NCBI GenBank assembly: GCA_030065935.1
Contig: JASJCP010000039.1
Coordinates: forward strand, 1 to 37,291
Reading direction: 5' to 3'
DNA length: 37,291 nt
Source: Xenococcaceae cyanobacterium MO_167.B27
GTDB taxonomy: Bacteria; Cyanobacteriota; Cyanobacteriia; Cyanobacteriales; Xenococcaceae
Part shown: one piece after another, positions 32,182 through 37,291 of the stretch
How positions within the stretch are numbered: the stretch's first letter is position 1
Layout: the number at the start of each line of letters is the position of its first letter
Notes under the pieces: model-generated
What the model was told of the DNA's origin: nothing
Database searches by the model: none
Seen by the model: only the letters and a program-made list of their open reading frames with translations
Position numbers and translations under genes: made by a program

Positions 32182-32195
32182 AGACCGTTCGGTCT
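32182..32195. promoter_or_regulatory. Second TetR operator, GST side
   Basis: AGACC-GTTC-GGTCT, 38-51 bp upstream of the GST start. The same half-sites with a 4-bp spacer occur at 32833-32846, upstream of the neighbouring TetR gene. Confidence 0.75.
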
Positions 32196-32226
32196 GTAAA
32201 AGTCTAAAAATTTTTAGGAGCAAAAG

Positions 32227-32820
32227 TTAAATTAAAGCTAGACTATCTAGATAAGTGTGCAAGCTGATCGCAACTCTTTCGAGATGAATTGAATCTTGAT
32301 AAAGTTTACTCATCATAATTCCTCCTTCAATGGTAGAAATTAGGACAGTAGCCACAGTCTGGGATTCAGTGTTAGCTTTCACTTCTCCTTTTTTGATTCC
32401 TTTTTCGACAATCCTAATAATTAGATTGCGCCAAGAATCCATAGCTTGTTTGGCACGATCGCGTAAGATAGAATCATTATCATCCCATTCAATAGCAGTA
32501 TTCATGATCGGACAACCACCAGGAACAGGGGGATTGTCTATATAGTCTAGATGTACGGCTACTAGTGCTTTCAGTCTGGCGAGCGCATTTTTTTCCTGTG
32601 TAACTGCACCCAAGATTCTTTGATTAACCAAATCAACTGCATAATCAAATGCTGCTACTGCTAATTCGTCTTTACTCTGAAAATGATTGTAAATACCTCC
32701 CTTTTTCAATCCTGTAGCTTCCATAATGTCAGCAATTGACGCAGCAGCATAACCTTTTTGGTTAAATAAACTCGCAGCTTGTTCAATTATGTTGGCTTTA
32801 GTTTGTTCTGCTTTAGACAT
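32227..32820 (-). CDS. TetR-family regulator adjacent to GST
   Basis: ATG 32820 (MSKAEQTKANIIEQAASLFN) is preferred over an upstream ATG at 32853, because the latter would place the operator inside the coding region. The 197-aa product has an N-terminal HTH (SLFNQKGYAAASIADIMEATGLKKGGIYNHFQSKDEL) and a C-terminal domain with GGCPIMNTAIEWDD, a motif typical of TetR proteins acting on xenobiotic genes. It is in the same direction as the GST gene but each has its own copy of the AGACC-N4-GGTCT operator. Stand-alone self-regulation plus control of GST is likely. Confidence 0.88.
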   Translation of the reverse strand: MSKAEQTKANIIEQAASLFNQKGYAAASIADIMEATGLKKGGIYNHFQSKDELAVAAFDYAVDLVNQRILGAVTQEKNALARLKALVAVHLDYIDNPPVPGGCPIMNTAIEWDDNDSILRDRAKQAMDSWRNLIIRIVEKGIKKGEVKANTESQTVATVLISTIEGGIMMSKLYQDSIHLERVAISLHTYLDSLALI

Positions 32821-32832
32821 GAAGATTTTTAC

Positions 32833-32846
32833 AGACCGATTGGTCT
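32833..32846. promoter_or_regulatory. Second TetR operator, autoregulatory side
   Basis: AGACC-GATT-GGTCT, 13-26 bp upstream of the TetR start at 32820. Confidence 0.75.
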
Positions 32847-32884
32847 TAAACATTATAAACTAATTTGAGGTTAAGATGGCCATA

Positions 32885-33171
32885 CGTGCGAAAAGTTTTA
32901 AGGGCTGCTGCAAAGACTAATAATTTAGCTACTTCTACTACAGAACAACTTGTAACTACGATGGAAAAGTATTACAAGTCGGTGTTTGCTTCAATTAACG
33001 AAGACACTTTAGCAGGAAATCTATCTAATACTATTGCTGGTAGAGTTTGTAACTTTTTCGACTTTGATGGTGGTGGCTATGTTGTAGATGGGGCTTGTTC
33101 TTCTTCTTTAATTGCCATTAATACTGCTTGTACCAAACTTGCTAATGGCGACTTAGATATGGCTTTAGCTG
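32885..33171 (+). pseudogene. Polyketide/heterocyst-glycolipid type ketoacyl synthase fragment
   Basis: About 95 residues survive: ...NNLATSTTEQLVTTMEKYYK, then SVFASINEDTLAGNLSNTIA, GRVCNFFDFDGGGYVVDGAC, SSSLIAINTACTKLANGDLD and MALA. The nucleophile region DGACSSSL has the catalytic Cys. This is the ketoacyl synthase of PfaA/HglE-type iterative synthases (PUFA or heterocyst-glycolipid-like). Both sides are missing; the right break is at about 33171 where the IS701-type fragment begins. An ATG at 32865 is in frame but its N-terminus is not KS-like. Confidence 0.85.
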
Positions 33172-33174
33172 ATC

Positions 33175-33612
33175 CTAAAAATAGGATGTAAAATCGCAGA
33201 TGTCGAATAAATTCATAATTGAAATTAATCTAGGAAAACCCAAAGATAATTGAGGAATAGGAAAAACTTTTAACCAGCGTTTTATTAGACTAAAGCAAAG
33301 AAAAGGTTGTAGTATTAAATAAAGATTATTAAGGTGATTTTTCCAGCCCACCTTAAAATCCCAAAACTCGTGTCTTTGAAATTGTTCTGGGATAGAAGAT
33401 AGAGATTTATTCAAGCGATAGCTGTGACTACTTACCATTAAGTAAGCACTCATTACTATCTCCCACCACTTCTGTATTTGAGAATAATTAGTTACAGGAA
33501 AATCTGCCCATCCCAACTCATTTTTGCTTGGCTTTAATCCATATTCAACCCATGTTCTTATCCCAAAAATATTACCAATTTCCTTATATTTAACTCCTGG
33601 AATATAAGTCAT
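33175..33612 (-). pseudogene. IS701-family transposase C-terminal fragment
   Basis: The 145-aa frame contains GIRTWVEYGLKPSKNELGWA, DFPVTNYSQIQKWWEIVMSA and YLMVSSHSYRLN, the C-terminal catalytic block of IS701/IS4-group DDE transposases (E of WVEYGLK). The frame extends a few residues upstream (NTTWYVM) before stops. N-terminal D residues are not found. The stop lies inside the palindrome ATCCTA-AAAA-TAGGAT (33172-33187), which probably marks the element end against the ketoacyl synthase fragment. Confidence 0.8.
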
Positions 33613-33950
33613 TACATACCAGGTTGTATTATGGTGATGAGTTTAAAAAATGGTGTAAACTTTGTTCATTATCCAATCCCACTATTTTGGCGATCCGCTA
33701 CGCGGATCTGGCTACGCCAGCGCGCGGGTAAAGTTTTTCTTTTTATATCAGAAATCATTCCCAGATGCAGATATTTAAAATTCTCAAAACTTCTTACTTC
33801 TGGGAATAAATTTTGGTAGAGTCAGCAGTAAGAATCTATAAATTGTACAGTGGAGGCTGGGGGACGGGGTTTAACCATAGACTATCTCTAGGTTTCAGAG
33901 TTTTTTGATTATTATATCGAACCCAGAGTGACAGAAGAGAGTTATCAGTT
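33613..33950. other. Degraded transposon DNA and palindromic repeat
   Basis: On the minus strand, pieces read like the upstream part of the IS701 transposase with stops. GATCCGCTACGCGGATC (about 33693-33709) followed by TGGCTACGCCA is a compact palindromic repeat unit of the kind scattered in cyanobacterial genomes. Confidence 0.55.
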
Positions 33951-34034
33951 ATGACAACAGGAATCATGGTTTTTCTCGGGTTTACTGTTTTTTATTACTT
34001 TATGTATCGTGTATCAGTAATCAGTAGCAAGTAG
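33951..34034 (+). CDS. Possible 27-aa membrane peptide
   Basis: ATG 33951, with AGAAGAGAG about 12 nt upstream, encodes MTTGIMVFLGFTVFYYFMYR followed by VSVISSK. It is a single hydrophobic span with a short basic end. The 3' third runs into repeat-like spacer. No match to known small photosystem or b6f subunits is recognised. It may be chance. Confidence 0.22.
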   Translation: MTTGIMVFLGFTVFYYFMYRVSVISSK

Positions 34035-34079
34035 CGAGTAATAAGCAACTAACCACTAACCCACTAACCTACTAACCTA

Positions 34080-35252
34080 CTAACCCCTCGATAAAGCAAT
34101 AACAGCATTTTGTCCCCCAAAGCCAAAGCTAAAACAAAGAGTGTGCTTGGGGGATGCTGGATAAGATTTTGTGACCAAGTTGAGGTCAAACTCTGGCTGT
34201 TTTAATCCCACACAAGGGGGCAAATAGCCGTATTTTAGAGCCATTAGGCAAAAAGCCACTCCTATTGCTCCAGAAGCTCCTAAAGTATGTCCTGTCGCTC
34301 CTTTAGTCGAGCTTACTGCTACAGAATGGGGAAATAGATAGTTAATTAATGTTGCTTCGTGGCGGTCATTTAACTTGGTGCTTGTACCATGAACATGAAT
34401 GTAGTCGATGTCCTCAGCAGTAAGGTTGCTCCGTTGCAAACACTGCTTAATTGCGATCGCAGCACTTCTTCCATTTGACTCTGGCGCACTAATATGATTA
34501 GCATCACAAGTTAGACTAAAGCCTGCAACTTCTCCATAAATTTTTGCTTCTCGACTCTGAGCCAATTCTACTGTTTCTAAAATCAACACGCTTCCCCCCT
34601 CCCCTAACACTAAACCTTCTCGCTTAAGATCGAAAGGATAACAGCCAGTTTTTGCTAACGCTCCCATCTTGTCAAAAGCAGCTAAAGTAAGTCTGGTAAC
34701 AGGAGTTTCTATTGCACCCACAATAACCCTTTCACATTCACCAGTTTGAATTAACTCATAGCCTCTGGCGATCGCATGAATTCCTGTTGCACAAGCAGCC
34801 ATGGGAGATAAAACAGGTGCTTGGGTTTGAATTAAACTAGCTGTAATTACCGCGCCATGATGAGGTAAAGTGTCTAGCCAAGATATTGCTTGAGGAACAG
34901 AAAATAACTTATCTTGAGATAACAGATTTTCCCAAGTAGCTTGATAACCCCTACTAGAGCCAATCACCACACCACAATCTGATAGAGGGGTATTTAATTT
35001 TGCATCCTTTAGAGCATCAGTTACTAAAGCTTTTGTGAGAAGGGGAAAACTTAGCTGATGATTTTGCAATATCTGCTCATTTTCAATTAAACCCAAAGCA
35101 TAAGGCGGTAGCTCTGGGAAAGGTTGCTGTAACTTAATTCCCGATCTACCCAACAACAAATTTTGCCAAGTATCCTCAAGACAGCCAAGACAAGACTGTA
35201 ACCCTATCCCTGTAACTACTACCTGCTTTGAACCTTGAACCCTAGAGTTCAT
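34080..35252 (-). CDS. Beta-ketoacyl-ACP synthase (KAS II/FabF-like, second type)
   Basis: A 390-aa thiolase-fold condensing enzyme. Catalytic C154 (MAACATG), H288 (HVHGTST) and H322 with K317 (KGATGHTLGASG) form the Cys-His-His set of elongating synthases. The terminal FSFGFGGQNAVI is conserved. Residues between differ from typical FabF (shorter, no FabB-like insert), so it is likely the second KAS many cyanobacteria have next to the main FabF. It might serve fatty acid or a specialised acyl product. It lies 40 bp after the cyclophilin gene in the same direction. Confidence 0.9.
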   Translation of the reverse strand: MNSRVQGSKQVVVTGIGLQSCLGCLEDTWQNLLLGRSGIKLQQPFPELPPYALGLIENEQILQNHQLSFPLLTKALVTDALKDAKLNTPLSDCGVVIGSSRGYQATWENLLSQDKLFSVPQAISWLDTLPHHGAVITASLIQTQAPVLSPMAACATGIHAIARGYELIQTGECERVIVGAIETPVTRLTLAAFDKMGALAKTGCYPFDLKREGLVLGEGGSVLILETVELAQSREAKIYGEVAGFSLTCDANHISAPESNGRSAAIAIKQCLQRSNLTAEDIDYIHVHGTSTKLNDRHEATLINYLFPHSVAVSSTKGATGHTLGASGAIGVAFCLMALKYGYLPPCVGLKQPEFDLNLVTKSYPASPKHTLCFSFGFGGQNAVIALSRG

Positions 35253-35291
35253 TAGTAAACCTCGTCCGCGAAACGAGAACTGGAGTTTTAT

Positions 35292-36086
35292 TTATTTCAG
35301 GTTTTCTGCACCTTCAATTACTTTTGCGGACTCAATGCGATCACCTTGCTCAATCCCATCTACCACATCCATTCCCGATAGCACTGTCCCAAACACAGCA
35401 TAATCTCCGTCGAGAAATTCCAAATCTGCTAAAGCAATGTAAAACTGAGAAGAAGCAGAATCAGGAGCTTGAGAACGAGCCATTGCTATTGCACCGCGAT
35501 CATGCTTGAGTGTTACAGGAGGTGCAGATAAACCAGCCGATCTCCCCAAAGCCTTGCTATAAACTGGAGCATCTTCACCGTCTAGCTTAATTTCTAAAGG
35601 AATGAAGCGTCTTTGTCCTGTTTCTGGGTCAATAAATCCCCCAGTACCTAAACCACTCACGGGAAAGTTGGGGTCTTTACCTTGGGGGTCTCCTCCCTGT
35701 GCGACAAAGGGTTGTGGTGATTTAATGACGCGGTGAAAGACTAACCCATCATAGACTCCTTTTTCCACCAAATCTACAAAATTACCAGCAGTTATGGGAG
35801 CATCATTGCCATTAACTTCAATGATTATGGGAGAACCATTAACTACTAGCTCAACTTTAGCTAGACCTTCGAGATGAGGTAATTTATCAAACATTTCTTT
35901 ACTGCTGGTATTGGTTAAAACAGGTTTTGCTTGCGTAGCTAGATTATCAGATGAAGAGGACGACTGGGAAGCATTAGTTGAAGATGTAGGGGTACATCCT
36001 CCCAGTAGCCAACCACAAAATGCGATCGCCAGTATGACATTTGTTAACCAAACCTTACTTCTAGTTAGCATCTTTCTCATTTTCAT
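35292..36086 (-). CDS. Cyclophilin-type peptidyl-prolyl isomerase, lipoprotein
   Basis: A 264-aa protein with a lipoprotein signal peptide (lipobox LLGGC, lipid Cys C31), then a Ser/Thr-rich linker and a cyclophilin domain (about 75-262). Motifs include VFHRVI, GGDPQGKD, GAIAMARSQAPDSASSQFYI and VFGTVLSGMDVVDGI. It should fold exported proteins at the periplasmic or thylakoid-lumen side. The gene order ycf4, cyclophilin is found in other cyanobacteria, as I recall, which suggests a link to photosystem assembly. Confidence 0.93.
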   Translation of the reverse strand: MKMRKMLTRSKVWLTNVILAIAFCGWLLGGCTPTSSTNASQSSSSSDNLATQAKPVLTNTSSKEMFDKLPHLEGLAKVELVVNGSPIIIEVNGNDAPITAGNFVDLVEKGVYDGLVFHRVIKSPQPFVAQGGDPQGKDPNFPVSGLGTGGFIDPETGQRRFIPLEIKLDGEDAPVYSKALGRSAGLSAPPVTLKHDRGAIAMARSQAPDSASSQFYIALADLEFLDGDYAVFGTVLSGMDVVDGIEQGDRIESAKVIEGAENLK

Positions 36087-36141
36087 CTTTTTTGATAGAC
36101 ATTTTGCGATTTTTTTGACGATCTAAACCTCAACTCGAAAT

Positions 36142-36693
36142 TTATAATCCTTCTAAAGGAACTTGCAAAAATTTCGCTAATTCCGCACCTTGATTTTCGA
36201 GGGTGGACAAAGCAATAGGTTCACCAACCCTGGTTAAAGGAATATCCCGACGTTTTTTCGCTTTGAGATAAAGAACTCGTTTCGGATTTAATCCCTCTCT
36301 AATTTCTGCCCTGATAGATTGTATATCTTCTATGGGTATATTTACTTCCACACTGCGATTTTTCCCTGGAAAGCCCAAACGAGAAATAGTAACTTTCCCT
36401 GTACTCTTATCAAACTCGTTATAACCCCCTCCTACATCCCAGAGAATCACTAACCACAGATAAGTAGCCAGCAAACAACCAGCCACACCATAAAATGTTA
36501 AAGCTACTCCCTGGGGAAAAAATTGTAAATTGCTAGTATCCGAAACAATGAGAAGATTAATTTTGAGATAGCTAGAAAGCCCTGATAGCAAAAATCCTAG
36601 ACCTCCCATAGATACAATAACTGCCCAAAAATAGTTACTTGGTCTGCGAGAACCCAGAATATCCTGCCGTAAAGTATTGGTTTTAGTTGTCAT
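36142..36693 (-). CDS. ycf4: Photosystem I assembly protein Ycf4
   Basis: A 183-aa thylakoid protein with two N-terminal transmembrane spans (about 22-45 and 60-88) and a soluble C-terminal domain. Conserved blocks include SRRPSNYFWA, FFPQGVALTFYGVAG, LWDVGGGYNEFDK and IRAEIREGLNPKR-LYLKAK. Ycf4 is a scaffold for PSI subunits. It starts at ATG 36693, divergent from psbD, separated by a 429-bp control region. Confidence 0.96.
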   Translation of the reverse strand: MTTKTNTLRQDILGSRRPSNYFWAVIVSMGGLGFLLSGLSSYLKINLLIVSDTSNLQFFPQGVALTFYGVAGCLLATYLWLVILWDVGGGYNEFDKSTGKVTISRLGFPGKNRSVEVNIPIEDIQSIRAEIREGLNPKRVLYLKAKKRRDIPLTRVGEPIALSTLENQGAELAKFLQVPLEGL

Positions 36694-37122
36694 TGTTAAG
36701 CTTTACTTTTCTTAAAAATCTCAAACAAGTTGGATTGAATAAAATTATTGTCTCATTTTGTCGAGACTTGTTGCCATCATCCCCAGATTCACAAAGATTT
36801 ATGAGATAGAGTGTGTAATTTTGTTAAAAATTTGCTAATAATTATTAGAGGCAAGTTTAATTTTAGAGTTCTAATTATCTCAGAAAATCAGAACCTCACT
36901 TAAAATAGTGCTATTTTAAGAAACGTTAACTAGTTGCTCTCAATTGGTAGCAACGGGAGATTTCAAATCCATTTAACTCTTAGATAGCTTTGACCAGAGT
37001 AACCTGGTAAACTTTTATAAAACTTGACAGTTCATAACAATTGTTACTGTCAATCGGAGCATAAAAGCATCCATTTTGAGAAATCTTGCAGTTTGTTTAG
37101 TTAAGCAAGAGGTTTAAAAACT
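36694..37122. promoter_or_regulatory. Divergent control region of ycf4 and psbD
   Basis: No gene. The psbD-proximal part contains a long dyad: TTGACAGT (37024-37031), the palindrome AACAATTGTT (37036-37045) and ACTGTCAA (37046-37053). TTGACA could serve as a -35 element with no strong -10 evident. AAGAGG (37108-37113) is the psbD ribosome site. Confidence 0.5.
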
Positions 37123-37291
37123 ATGACTATAGCAGTAGGACGCGCTCCAGCGCAGAGAGGATGGTTTGACCTTCTCGATGACTGGTTAAAACGCGATCGC
37201 TTTGTATTCGTTGGTTGGTCAGGAATTCTACTATTCCCTTGTGCTTACATGGCACTAGGTGGCTGGCTCACTGGTACAACCTTTGTAACAT
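37123..37291 (+). CDS. psbD: Photosystem II D2 protein (3' end outside window)
   Basis: The first 56 codons are present: [40 protein letters not shown] and [16 protein letters not shown], the invariant N-terminus and the start of the first membrane helix of D2. ATG 37123 follows AAGAGG by 9 nt. D2 pairs with D1 in the PSII reaction centre. psbC normally overlaps its 3' end in cyanobacteria, beyond the window. Confidence 0.98.
   Translation, partial: MTIAVGRAPAQRGWFDLLDDWLKRDRFVFVGWSGILLFPCAYMALGGWLTGTTFVT

Noticed and set aside
32853-32853. Upstream ATG (32853) as start of the GST-linked TetR
   Set aside because: It would put the operator dyad 32833-32846 inside the coding region and add residues unlike TetR N-termini.

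Overview
The window is cyanobacterial chromosome. Direct signs are the start of psbD (photosystem II D2) at the right edge, a divergent ycf4 (photosystem I assembly), crtR (carotenoid hydroxylase), menC (phylloquinone pathway), a multi-GAF taxis receptor of the PixJ type, many GCGATCGC (HIP1) octamers, AT-rich spacers and the short palindromic and low-complexity repeats typical of these genomes. Remains of an HglE-type polyketide synthase and of IS200/IS605, IS701 and IS1634 elements fit a large, repeat-rich genome. The species cannot be named from the sequence.

Layout. 1-5435: the 3' end of a coiled-coil membrane protein, a 1124-aa two-partner-secretion exoprotein, a TnpB transposase relic with its right-end hairpin, and a 183-bp repeat that is the tail of a lost second exoprotein gene. 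5436-11750 (minus strand): a taxis operon (PatA-like regulator, CheY, CheW, four-GAF soluble MCP) that lacks cheA and has a gene-free structured insert between cheY and cheW. 12269-17637: an oxidative-stress block (PrxII peroxiredoxin, Cu/Zn SOD, ZIP transporter, Dps, a small conserved protein framed by perfect 21-bp inverted repeats, a MazF toxin-antitoxin pair, glutathione reductase). 17638-23216: a Crp/Fnr regulator and housekeeping genes menC, crtR, purE, nagA.

23217-29384 is the most unusual region. It is a minus-strand cluster under a TetR regulator with three near-identical palindromic operators. Intact members are a 4-OT-type tautomerase, an isochorismatase-fold hydrolase, an amidinotransferase-fold enzyme, a MAPEG protein and a membrane protein. 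Interleaved are four decayed genes: two nitrilases, one more isochorismatase-like hydrolase and an SDR-like fragment. The broken genes show how they decayed: a 4-bp GATC duplication, a 23-bp insertion inside a GCGATCGC site, an in-frame palindromic insertion, a roughly 170-bp MITE-like insertion, internal deletions and a probable lost start codon. The cluster looks like a xenobiotic/electrophile response pathway being dismantled; its substrate is unknown.

29597-34034 holds a pentapeptide/RTX protein, a TetR-GST pair with its own matched operators, a ketoacyl synthase fragment cut by an IS701 fragment, and an IS1634 fragment. 34080-37291 returns to core genes: a second ketoacyl-ACP synthase, a lipoprotein cyclophilin, ycf4 and, divergently, psbD.
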